Source of the DNA: Burkholderiaceae bacterium
Lineage (GTDB): Bacteria > Pseudomonadota > Gammaproteobacteria > Burkholderiales > Burkholderiaceae
Reading direction: 5' to 3'
DNA: 31,085 nucleotides
NCBI GenBank assembly: GCA_023253905.1
Contig: JALREG010000392.1
Span: 1 to 31,085, forward strand
Part shown: positions 15,813 to 23,512 of the stretch, in pieces
How the letters are laid out: each line of letters starts with the position of its first letter
Position numbering within the stretch: the stretch's first letter is position 1
Notes under the pieces: generated by a model
Database searches by the model: none
The model's input: the letters and a program-made list of their open reading frames with translations, nothing else
What the model was told of the DNA's origin: nothing
Position numbers and translations under genes: made by a program

Positions 15813-16607
15813 TCAGCCGATCCGGAATTGTTTCGACAGTCGGGCGAGCGACGAATCGAGATGCGCTTGATCGGGTCGTGCATACGCCCCGATTCTTCGC
15901 GACGGTGTGATCCCGATTTTGTAGAGGCTTGCCATCATTTCCGCGCACTTGACCGCAGCGGAGATGGTGTCAAGCACGGGGGCGCCCAGAACCTGGGTGA
16001 GTCCTGCCCGGTGCGCGAGGGTGGCGAGAAACGCAGGCCCTGGAACAATGACCGATGCGCCATCGCGCACTGCACGCTCGCATTGCGCAACAAAGTGCTC
16101 GAGTAGCGGCCCGGGGTTGGCGAGTGAGGTGGCGATTTCTTCCTCGGACGCCTCAACAATGTAGGGGCCCGGCAGCATCCGCGAGGCGACACCGTATCGT
16201 GTGGCCTGTTCGCCATAGACCTCGCAGAATGCGGATGAACTGGTGACCACGGCGAACATGCGGCCAAGGGTCATTGCGAGGTGATAAGCGTTTTCGCTGA
16301 TGCCCACGATAGGTATGTCAACCAGGCTGCGACCTTCAGCGACGCCTACATCGAGCGTGCATCCGACCACGAATGCGTCATAGCCCTCGCGCTCGGCCTG
16401 ACGCATGGCGTTAAGCGTTTGAACGTTCTGGAAATACTGAAAGCTTCGCCAGTTCTCGATGTCCCGGATCATTTCTGCGATGCCGGTGACGTAGAGACCG
16501 GTATCGGGATGGAGGATTCGGCGACACTGCGACTCGAGGGTCTGTCCGTAATCGTCCCAGACCGGCTCGTAGCGGTAGGCACTCGCACTCTGGTACCAGA
16601 TCTTCAT
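15813..16607 (-). CDS. Aspartate/glutamate (hydantoin) racemase-like protein, copy A
   Basis: 264 residues with the two-lobed Asp/Glu racemase fold. The first-lobe cysteine is Cys83 in FVVGCTLDVG, followed by DIPIVGISENAYHLAMTLG and FAVVTSS, both typical. In the second lobe, where these racemases have GCAG with the second catalytic Cys, the sequence is IVPGPAFL (about 187-194), with no Cys. Two-base racemization is therefore unlikely. One-Cys relatives of this fold include arylmalonate decarboxylase. ATG at 16607 overlaps the stop of the metallo-hydrolase gene (ATGA), and in-frame MLLL at 16637 is rejected. It is the last gene of the long minus-strand operon. Confidence 0.87.
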   Translation of the reverse strand: MKIWYQSASAYRYEPVWDDYGQTLESQCRRILHPDTGLYVTGIAEMIRDIENWRSFQYFQNVQTLNAMRQAEREGYDAFVVGCTLDVGVAEGRSLVDIPIVGISENAYHLAMTLGRMFAVVTSSSAFCEVYGEQATRYGVASRMLPGPYIVEASEEEIATSLANPGPLLEHFVAQCERAVRDGASVIVPGPAFLATLAHRAGLTQVLGAPVLDTISAAVKCAEMMASLYKIGITPSRRIGAYARPDQAHLDSSLARLSKQFRIG

Positions 16608-17470
16608 TGGGCGCTCTCTCCGATTGAGCAGAAGCAACGCCCCATCGTGGCCCGAAGCGTACGTTCGCCACCCTCGGTCACGCGACCCTCCTCGACCAGA
16701 ACGGGCCAGTCGTGACTGGGGTAGAGAAAAAAGCGCTGCGCGGTTTGCATGAGGCGTTTAAGTGCGATTTTTTCGCTGCGACGCGAGACCACATGGTTGG
16801 AGGTGACAATCACGTCGTTTCGCAGCGTGGTTGGACTCATCAGCTGGTGCCGCACGCTGTAGACCAGGTCGCCGCAGAAGACTACCGTGCCGGCATCGGT
16901 CTCGGCGATGACCACCATCGATCCCTCTGTGTGCCCGCCTGCCGCCACGCAGCGAAGCCCTGGCAGGATTTGCTCGCCGCCCGTTCCCTCCAGGTCAAGC
17001 AGACAGAGCGCACCGGGGGTGTGCAGTCGATCGATCAGGTGCTTGATGTCCTCGGGAGGATAGGAGGGGCCTGAAAGCCCGCTCACCGCATATTCAAGTT
17101 CGCGCCGGTTGATAACGACCGTGGTGCTCATTGGAAAGAGGTCGGTTTGTCCGGCGTGATCGATATGCAGATGGGTATGCAAAACATAGTGGACCTGATG
17201 CGGCTCAACACCGTGGCGTGCAAGTTGAGCAGACAGGCGTTGCTCAGGCGATTCGATTCCGGTAGCGGCATCGCCAATTCGCTTCAGGATGTCGGGACTT
17301 CGAAACCCGGTATCGATCACCACGCGGGTATCACCCGACGTAAGCAACCATCCCTGAACGGGAAACACCATCCGATCGCGTTTTTGTTCGTTGGGGATCA
17401 GACGACGGGTATTGAGCTCGACCTCGCCCAGATCCAGCGTGTGGACGGTCCATTTCATGATGGCGCTCAT
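16604..17470 (-). CDS. Metallo-beta-lactamase-fold hydrolase (N-acyl homoserine lactonase-like)
   Basis: 288-residue MBL-fold enzyme. The zinc ligands are all visible: H100-x-H102-x-D104-H105 (HTHLHIDHAG), His180 (GGHTEGS), bridging Asp201 (CGDLVYS) and His253 (YPSHDW). The pattern GG/PGHTxGS with DLVY belongs to the AiiA-like lactonase branch, whose members open lactone rings of acyl homoserine lactones and other substrates. In this operon a lactone or thioester intermediate is a likelier target than a signal molecule, as inference. Its ATG overlaps the stop of the FAD oxidase (17467-17470), and its own stop overlaps the next start. Confidence 0.9.
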   Translation of the reverse strand: MSAIMKWTVHTLDLGEVELNTRRLIPNEQKRDRMVFPVQGWLLTSGDTRVVIDTGFRSPDILKRIGDAATGIESPEQRLSAQLARHGVEPHQVHYVLHTHLHIDHAGQTDLFPMSTTVVINRRELEYAVSGLSGPSYPPEDIKHLIDRLHTPGALCLLDLEGTGGEQILPGLRCVAAGGHTEGSMVVIAETDAGTVVFCGDLVYSVRHQLMSPTTLRNDVIVTSNHVVSRRSEKIALKRLMQTAQRFFLYPSHDWPVLVEEGRVTEGGERTLRATMGRCFCSIGESAQ

Positions 17471-19089
17471 GGGGCGGGGGGCAGACCCAACCCCAACACG
17501 CCGGGGTTCACCACGCCGCGCGGATCGGTGGCCCGTTTGAGATCTTCAAGCAGGTTCCAGGCGGTTGTGCCATCGAGGGCCTGGGCAAAGGGATAGGACT
17601 TGGCCCACTGCACATGAAGCGACCCCATCTCTCGAAACACGCGCTGAAGGCGGTATCGGAGGTCGAGCGCCACAGCGTTCCGCTCGGGGTTGTCGATAGT
17701 GTCTTGGGTGGCGCGACGACGGTCATCGGTTGCATAGTGATGACGATAGGGACCAAGCGGTCGCTTCCAGAAGATCACAGGCTCTATGCCCCAGAAATGG
17801 CCATGGAGCAGCGAGTTGCAGGCCATTCTGATCTGATGTTTTTGCATGAGCGCCGCATTGTCGGCGGCAAAAGCCTCGAACGCCTTCATGGCGTCGACTG
17901 CCTTGGAGGCCTGGAACTTGGCGTTGATCGGGAAATTCACCTCGCCCTCACGATTGGCCATGATTTCGCCGACATTGAGGTAGGGACCGTAGCGAAGTCC
18001 GAAGGGGATTGTGGTGGGCAGTTCACGCGCACCGAACGCTTTGAGCATTTTGGCGATGCGCTGCTGAACGCGGTCGGCGGCCGCCTGATCAGCCGCCTCG
18101 GCGATGTAGTACATCGCGTTGGGAAGCCCCTTAAGAAATCCCAGGCCCGAGGGATGCCATGCGCGCGCGAGCGCGCGGTATGCACGCCACCTGACCGGAT
18201 TGTCAGCGAGGAAGCGGTCGATCATCTGGCGCTTGTCGCTGGCAGAGATGCCGGGTTTCAGGGCGTATTCGCCTACAAAGTAGCCATCGAAGGCGAAGGC
18301 TTCGGTATGAAGACCGGAGGTGGCCATGGCCGCCTGCGCAGCAACCAGCGACACCCGGTCCGGAAAGGTGACACAGCCAAACGACATTTTGGGCCACGGT
18401 TCGAGTTGGAGATGAACCTTGGTCTTGATGCCGAAGGCGCCCGAGTCGCAGAGAAACAGGCCCGTGAGGTCGGGGCCGTTGTAGCGATAGAACGGCGCGG
18501 TCCCTGACGTAGCCCACGAGCCGGTGCGCAGCACGCGGCCATCGCCCAGCACCACCTCGAGGCCCAGCACATGCTCGGCGAGTGTCATCCGGCCCATGCC
18601 GGTTGCGTTTTGTGAAAGTCCGCCTCCCACCGTCGCCCAGTTTCCCGAGAGCGTGCCGAGGTAGGGCACCCGCATGCCTGTGCCCAGGAGCGCAGCCCGA
18701 AGGTCTGCCCAGCGGGCGCCAGTCTCGAGACTGACATAGCGGTCAGTGGTGTTGACCTCAAGTATCCGGTTGAACCCTGTGTTGTCGAGCACCACGGTGT
18801 CTGGCCGTACAGGTACATGGCCCTTGGTGTAGGACATGCCGCCGCCACGGGTGTTGACCGCAAAGCCTTCCATTGAGGCCAGACGCATGAGTGCGCTGAT
18901 GGCCTCGACGCTTTTCGGTCGCACGACAGCGATGGCGGTTTCGCCCACCTCCTCGGAAAAGTCGAGCGAGAACAGCTGCCGTTCCTGAGGATCGGTACTG
19001 ACCGCATCGGCGCCCAGTGTGTCGATCAGCCGGCGAGTGATTGACTCGGCGCGAATCGCGCCATCTTCGTCGTGGCTTCGAACATTCAT
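17467..19089 (-). CDS. FAD-linked oxidase (GlcD / vanillyl-alcohol-oxidase-type, FAD_binding_4)
   Basis: 540-residue flavoprotein. The PCMH-type FAD domain spans about 45-225: AIAVVRPKSVEAISALMRLA, NTRGGGMSYTKGHVPVRPDTVVLD, GARWADLRAAL, GNWATVGGGLSQNATGMGRMTLAEHVLGLEVVLGDGRVL and GAFGIKTKVHLQLEPWP. The C-terminal part (LHGHFWGIEPVIFWKRPLG, later DLRYRLQRVFREMGSLHVQWAKSYPF) fits the cap of GlcD/VAO enzymes, which oxidise 2-hydroxy acids or phenolic alcohols. No signal peptide. AAGGAGAG lies just before the ATG at 19089. It is separated from the acyl-CoA ligase by 22 bases and coupled to the MBL gene by an ATGA overlap. The natural substrate is not known. Confidence 0.9.
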   Translation of the reverse strand: MNVRSHDEDGAIRAESITRRLIDTLGADAVSTDPQERQLFSLDFSEEVGETAIAVVRPKSVEAISALMRLASMEGFAVNTRGGGMSYTKGHVPVRPDTVVLDNTGFNRILEVNTTDRYVSLETGARWADLRAALLGTGMRVPYLGTLSGNWATVGGGLSQNATGMGRMTLAEHVLGLEVVLGDGRVLRTGSWATSGTAPFYRYNGPDLTGLFLCDSGAFGIKTKVHLQLEPWPKMSFGCVTFPDRVSLVAAQAAMATSGLHTEAFAFDGYFVGEYALKPGISASDKRQMIDRFLADNPVRWRAYRALARAWHPSGLGFLKGLPNAMYYIAEAADQAAADRVQQRIAKMLKAFGARELPTTIPFGLRYGPYLNVGEIMANREGEVNFPINAKFQASKAVDAMKAFEAFAADNAALMQKHQIRMACNSLLHGHFWGIEPVIFWKRPLGPYRHHYATDDRRRATQDTIDNPERNAVALDLRYRLQRVFREMGSLHVQWAKSYPFAQALDGTTAWNLLEDLKRATDPRGVVNPGVLGLGLPPAP

Positions 19090-19111
19090 GACCGCTCTCC
19101 TTGATCAGGGA

Positions 19112-20656
19112 CTACATCACACGTTGGAGTTGACCGCGTTCAATCCACTGCCTGAGCGTTGCGCGCTGAACGCGGTTGGTCGCGGTCATCGGCAAGCTCT
19201 CTGCAAGATACAGGGCGCGTGGAACCTTGTAACCCGCGAGACGCTCGCGCAGTCGTGCGACAAGATCGGCCCAGTCGTTCACCTTGGGTGCCACCAGCAC
19301 GGCGGCCACCACTTCATCGAGCCGTGAATCGGGGACGCCAAGCGCGCATACCTGTGATGTGTGGCACAGGTCGCGAAGCGCCTGCTCGACTTCCGCCGGC
19401 GCGAGATTTTCGCCGCCAACGCGGATCATTTCCTTGAGGCGGGCCACATAGATCAGCTCGCCGTCCTCGCCGATCCGTCCTAGGTCGCCTGACCGGAACC
19501 AGCCATCGCGAGTAAAGCCGCTCACCATGGCTTCAGCATTGGCAAAGTAGCCCGGAGTGATCGTCGGCCCCCGCATCTGAATCTCGCCGGTTGCGCCGGC
19601 GGGCATTTCGGCTGAGCTGTCGGGGTCGGCGATACGGATCTGGTTACCTGGCTGCGGGCGGCCATTGCCGCTGACCCGCTGGGTGAGGGGCTCGCCTGGT
19701 GTCCACATGGTGAACTGGCCGCAGGTTTCGGTCATGCCGTAGAGATTTGAAATCCCCGCAACGCCAAGCTGGTCGGCGATCCGAAGCAGGAACTCGGCCG
19801 TTCCCAGGTCGTGCGCCACCTGAAGTGACGAAAGTCGCTCACGTGTCGCGGAGGTTGCGATCGCCAGCACGTCACGAAAATAGATCATGTGGGCGGTGTC
19901 GCTTTGCCTGAGCGATACCGTATGAACGAACTGCTCGGGATCCCAGACTGATAGCGAATCAAGCGTGCATCCTGCAAGCAGGCACACGGTGAGCGCATGC
20001 ATGGTGCCGCTACAGTGGAAAAACGGTGCTGCGCTGATAAAGCGACTGGCAGGCGTGAGCCGCTGACAGCGGGCAACGTACGATGCCGTCTGCAGATAAG
20101 CAGCATCGGTCAGCATGACGCCCTTGGGTACCGATGTGGTGCCCGAGGTGTATTGAATGCAGAACACATCGGCAGGGCTTGCGGGAAGTGTCGCGCGATC
20201 GCCTTCAAGCTGGATGACAGGCCAGTCGGACGGCGGCAGGGCGTCTGAGGCTTCGAGTACGGCAAGTGTTCGCCCGGCGGGCGTTAGCGTGGCGATTGCC
20301 TCGTCGGTGTATCGACGCTTACGGTAGTGCGGGGTGGTGATGATCGCGGTCAGGGCAGCTGCCTCCATGATCACCCGCAGTTCACGTCCGGTGAGGCGTG
20401 TATTGATCGGGACCGAAACCACCCCGAGCAGGTCGAGCGCGAGAAAAGACTCCACCCAGGCAAAGCAGTTGTGAAACCAGAGTCCAACCCGGTCGCCCGG
20501 GCGCGCAATGGATTGAATCCTGCCCGCAGCCTGCAGAACGCCCTGGTGCAGTTGAAGAAAGCTTCTCGGCTCGCCGTCAATTCGGAGGGCCACCCGGTTC
20601 GGCGTCTGCTCGGCGTGATGCCTGAGCAGATCGACGATCCGAAGGCCGGAAGCCAT
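19112..20656 (-). CDS. AMP-binding acyl-CoA synthetase / ligase
   Basis: 514-residue ANL-superfamily ligase that activates a carboxylic acid to its CoA thioester. P-loop motif YTSGTTSVPKG at 169-179; NLYGMTETCGQFT (A5); WFRSGDLGRIGEDGELIYVARLKEMIRVGGENLAPAEVEQAL (hinge and A8). Near the C-terminus the A10 motif reads MTATNRVQR, placing Arg495 where most members carry the catalytic Lys; this T-N-R-V-Q form recurs in some ligase branches, so the enzyme need not be dead. The start at 20656 lies 2 nt after the MaoC stop; an in-frame extension to 20737 runs into MaoC and is rejected. It presumably feeds the hydratase pair and HMGL-like lyase encoded just upstream. Confidence 0.93.
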   Translation of the reverse strand: MASGLRIVDLLRHHAEQTPNRVALRIDGEPRSFLQLHQGVLQAAGRIQSIARPGDRVGLWFHNCFAWVESFLALDLLGVVSVPINTRLTGRELRVIMEAAALTAIITTPHYRKRRYTDEAIATLTPAGRTLAVLEASDALPPSDWPVIQLEGDRATLPASPADVFCIQYTSGTTSVPKGVMLTDAAYLQTASYVARCQRLTPASRFISAAPFFHCSGTMHALTVCLLAGCTLDSLSVWDPEQFVHTVSLRQSDTAHMIYFRDVLAIATSATRERLSSLQVAHDLGTAEFLLRIADQLGVAGISNLYGMTETCGQFTMWTPGEPLTQRVSGNGRPQPGNQIRIADPDSSAEMPAGATGEIQMRGPTITPGYFANAEAMVSGFTRDGWFRSGDLGRIGEDGELIYVARLKEMIRVGGENLAPAEVEQALRDLCHTSQVCALGVPDSRLDEVVAAVLVAPKVNDWADLVARLRERLAGYKVPRALYLAESLPMTATNRVQRATLRQWIERGQLQRVM

Positions 20657-20657
20657 G

Positions 20658-21152
20658 TCAGGCGTCCTCGGGAAAGCGAATAGACGACCAGGCGGGATCT
20701 GGCCGGAACGGATAGGGCACCGGGGGGCCACCAGCAAGCGGCAGCACGCCGATCGCGTGCCCGTCGGTGGAGATCTGGTCTCGCTGGTCGAGCAGGGCGA
20801 TTCGAAGGGTCACAAACCCGAAGCCGCCCGCTTCGCACTTTGCGACGACATCAGCGGCTGCGCGCAGTGAATCACCCGCGATATCCATTTTTCGATAGCG
20901 AAATTTAAGCCGCCACAGCCAACCATCCGGGGCTAGCGCATCTTTGACCAACTGAACCAGCACATGCTGTTTCCATGAGCCGTTGATCAGCACGCCTGGC
21001 AGACCATCGTGCTGGGTGGCGAAGGGGGCGTCGTAGTGGATGCGATGAAAATTTTCGACTGCTGCTGACCACCGCATGATGTGCGCGGTGGTGATGATGC
21101 CTTTGTCGATCTGGTGGAGGCGTTCGCCCACCTTGAGCGCTTCGAAATTCAT
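20658..21152 (-). CDS. MaoC-like dehydratase/hydratase (hot-dog subunit)
   Basis: 164-residue hot-dog-fold protein. Active-site helix WSAAVENFHRIHYDAPFA at about 28-45 carries the conserved His of R-specific enoyl-CoA hydratases; the Asp of the usual DxNPxH motif is Asn here, a pattern common in HTD2-like members. GVLINGSWKQHVLVQLV follows as the central helix, then beta strands FRYRKMDIAGDSLRAAADV. It sits 5 nt after the FAS1-type dehydratase gene and 2 nt before the ligase gene. Such small MaoC plus FAS1-DH pairs form a heterodimer that adds or removes water at the 2,3-position of an acyl-CoA. Confidence 0.9.
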   Translation of the reverse strand: MNFEALKVGERLHQIDKGIITTAHIMRWSAAVENFHRIHYDAPFATQHDGLPGVLINGSWKQHVLVQLVKDALAPDGWLWRLKFRYRKMDIAGDSLRAAADVVAKCEAGGFGFVTLRIALLDQRDQISTDGHAIGVLPLAGGPPVPYPFRPDPAWSSIRFPEDA

Positions 21153-21157
21153 GCGCG

Positions 21158-21706
21158 CTACCTCCAGATCAGGGTCTGGCGGTTGATGAGCAAAAGCTCA
21201 CCCGCCTCGGAGCGAAATTCAGTCTCGATGTCAACCATCAGCATGGTGCCGCTACGACCCTCTTTCAGCTGGACGTTAGCGTAGCGCGCGCGAGCCACGC
21301 AGCGCTCGCCAAGCGCTAGACAGCGATAAAACTCGATTTCGTTGCCGCCGTTGAGCAGCCGCTTGAACGGGTGCTCGATGGGTGGCAGGCCAAAATACAT
21401 GCCATCGTTACCAGCCGTGCCATCAGCATTCGGGTCGAGCTGCACCGACACCAGCGGATCGGGCGATTCGGCGCTGGTTCGAAATGCATGCACCGGGAAA
21501 AGCGGTGGCGCGACCAGGCTCTTAAAGCGAGTGGTAGCGGCATGGGTGTCATCGAAATAGACCGGATCGCGGTCCATGATGGCCTGCACGAAGCGCCGGA
21601 TGGTCTCGCGATCAAGCGCAGCGGTTGACCGCTTGGGTTCGCCCTGCCGACCGACCCACTTCGAGAGATCGGCCGCATTGGTTGCGGCGGAAAGGGGCTC
21701 GCTCAC
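21158..21706 (-). CDS. FAS1-like dehydratase / MaoC N-terminal subunit
   Basis: 182 residues of the FAS1_DH (MaoC N-terminal) type. LDRETIRRFVQAIMDRDPVYFDDTHAA, APPLFPVHAF, GMYFGLPPIEHPFKRLLNGGNEIEFYRCLALGERCVARARYANVQLKEGRSGTMLMVDIETEFR show the characteristic N-terminal hot-dog with the LNGGNEIEFY signature. It usually lacks catalytic residues and shapes the acyl pocket for its MaoC partner, which is the next gene. ATG at 21706 overlaps the stop of the HMGL-like gene by four bases. Confidence 0.9.
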   Translation of the reverse strand: MSEPLSAATNAADLSKWVGRQGEPKRSTAALDRETIRRFVQAIMDRDPVYFDDTHAATTRFKSLVAPPLFPVHAFRTSAESPDPLVSVQLDPNADGTAGNDGMYFGLPPIEHPFKRLLNGGNEIEFYRCLALGERCVARARYANVQLKEGRSGTMLMVDIETEFRSEAGELLLINRQTLIWR

Positions 21707-22674
21707 TGCGCAGATCGCGTTGCCGCCGCAGTGCGCCGGTAGCTGTCGAGATGGCCGCCCCGCATGACTTTCCCGGGAAGCGAATGCCCAACGATCCTCT
21801 CCGCCTCCCGTGCAACATCAAGCAGCTTCTCGAGGTCGACCCCGGTCTCAATGCCGAGCTCATGGCACATATGGACCAGGTCTTCGGTAGCGATATTTCC
21901 GGGAGCGTCCTTGAAGCCTGCGTACGGGCAGCCGCCCAGGCCCGCGACCGCAGAGTCGAAGTCGTCCACGCCCATTTCGAGGGCGGCGAAGGCGTTCATC
22001 AGCCCCATCCCGCGGGTGTCATGAAGATGAAGGTTGATGCGGCGGGTGGGCCAGCGATCCTGGATCTTTCCGACCAGCCGACGAATGGCCTCCGGGTTGG
22101 CCCAACCCATGGTGTCGGCAAGCTGAATCATGGAGATGTCGTACTGATTCTGCTCGGCGATGTCCATCAGCTGAGCAACCAGGCCAACGACATGGTCGGG
22201 TGCGATGTCACCTTCGTAGTTGCAGCCGAAGGCCGCCATCACACTCACTTCATGTGGCGTGATGCCAAAGCGCTGAAATCCTTCAATACGCTTCTCGGTT
22301 TCTGCGAGCGTTTCGGCGATCGTGCGATTGGTGTTCTTCTTTGAGAAGGCCTCGCTCGCGGTGATGCTGAGGCTGCCTTCGACATCGAGCTTGCCTGTCA
22401 TGACCGCGCGCTGAAGCCCCTGGGTGTTGAGGTAGATGGCGGTGTATCGGGTGCCTTCAGCGCGCTGGATGCCGGCCACCACCTGCTCGGCATCCGCCAT
22501 TTGCGGCACCCACTTCGGACTCACAAACGAGGTGACCTCGATCTCGTGGAACCGGCATTCGGAGAGCCGATCTACCAGGCGAATTTTTTCGGAGGTGTCG
22601 ATCGGATTCTTTTCGATCTGCATGCCCTCGCGGGGGCCCAGTTCATGGATGACGATGCGCTTGGGTAATGCCAT
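21703..22674 (-). CDS. Hydroxymethylglutaryl-CoA lyase-like enzyme
   Basis: 323-residue TIM-barrel lyase of the HMGL/DRE-TIM family. Catalytic Arg15 lies in ELGPREGMQIE; human HMG-CoA lyase has Arg-Asp here and this protein has Arg-Glu (Glu16), affecting a metal ligand. The metal pair is His216 and His218 with Asp219 (HLHDTRG). The loop AGLGGCPYA with Cys249 and GNIATEDLVHM with Asn260 are the HMGL signature. It would cleave a 3-hydroxy-3-methyl-branched acyl-CoA to a keto acid and acetyl-CoA or a homologue. The following two genes encode a matching hydratase pair, coupled by an ATGA overlap. True HMG-CoA or another branched hydroxyacyl-CoA could be the substrate. Confidence 0.92.
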   Translation of the reverse strand: MALPKRIVIHELGPREGMQIEKNPIDTSEKIRLVDRLSECRFHEIEVTSFVSPKWVPQMADAEQVVAGIQRAEGTRYTAIYLNTQGLQRAVMTGKLDVEGSLSITASEAFSKKNTNRTIAETLAETEKRIEGFQRFGITPHEVSVMAAFGCNYEGDIAPDHVVGLVAQLMDIAEQNQYDISMIQLADTMGWANPEAIRRLVGKIQDRWPTRRINLHLHDTRGMGLMNAFAALEMGVDDFDSAVAGLGGCPYAGFKDAPGNIATEDLVHMCHELGIETGVDLEKLLDVAREAERIVGHSLPGKVMRGGHLDSYRRTAAATRSAQ

Positions 22675-22698
22675 GATCAGACTCCATCAGCCGAACGT

Positions 22699-23496
22699 TC
22701 AGATCTTGAGACCGTAAAAATCGAGCACCTGATTGACGCGCTCGCGCGAAGGTTTGTTGCTGAACCAGCCGTGATGGCTGTGTGAGAGGCCTACGCTGCG
22801 CTTGAGCTCGACCATGCTTTCAGTGAGCTTCAGGGTGACCGCCAGACCGTCCAGCACCTGCACGCCATCAATCTGCGTGATGCCGTTTGAGGCCAACAGG
22901 ATGTTGAGTGGCATTTCGCCTGGAATGATCACGTCGGCACCTGCTGCGATGAGCTCAGCTGCGCTTTCGCGAAAGCGCTCAATCAGGGGCGCGGGGTCGT
23001 TCCAGTGCTTCAACACGTCGTGGAAGGTGAACCCCACGGGCTTGACGCCTGCGCAACGACCACCGAGGCCATAGCCATCAATCTGTTCGCGGTACAGCTG
23101 GGCCATGGGCGCAATGAAGACCATCAGCCCAAATCGATGCCCCAGCATGCACGCGAGATGAAAACTCGCCTCACCGTACCCCACCACGGGAATATCAAGC
23201 AGGCTCCGAATCTCGCGAATGAACGGATTCGGCAGCGTGCACATGGCATAGGCATCGAATCCTTCATCGCTTGCTTTCAAGGCTTGAGTGATCCATTGCG
23301 AAGCATGCAGGGTGTACAGAGCGGAGTGCGCAATGTCCGTACCCGGGTAATTGCCTGGATAGGTTCCAGGCTTCACGCCGTGCAGCACCACCTCGGTGTC
23401 GGGGCGAACCACACGACGGACATGGGCGTCCATCGCCTGCTGATAGGCAGGCAGCTGGTGCAGTTCGGTGAAGCTCTGGTGCCAGATCCGGATCAT
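22699..23496 (-). CDS. Aspartate/glutamate (hydantoin) racemase-like protein, copy B
   Basis: 265-residue paralogue of the protein at 15813-16607 (both open with x-IWxQSx). First-lobe Cys86 in YAMCTLPNPF; then DIPVVGYGEASFHLACMLGHRFGLMVF. The second lobe reads IIPGEMPLNILLASNGI near 190-206, so the second catalytic Cys is again absent, with Glu194 close to its place. The C-terminus has a His-rich LSHSHHGWFSNKP segment. The start at 23496 is supported by the conserved IWHQS opening; a 36-residue extension is rejected. It is the second gene of the operon, between a Bug receptor and the HMGL-like lyase. Confidence 0.87.
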   Translation of the reverse strand: MIRIWHQSFTELHQLPAYQQAMDAHVRRVVRPDTEVVLHGVKPGTYPGNYPGTDIAHSALYTLHASQWITQALKASDEGFDAYAMCTLPNPFIREIRSLLDIPVVGYGEASFHLACMLGHRFGLMVFIAPMAQLYREQIDGYGLGGRCAGVKPVGFTFHDVLKHWNDPAPLIERFRESAAELIAAGADVIIPGEMPLNILLASNGITQIDGVQVLDGLAVTLKLTESMVELKRSVGLSHSHHGWFSNKPSRERVNQVLDFYGLKI

Positions 23497-23512
23497 TGCG
23501 CGGTTCCTGTGC

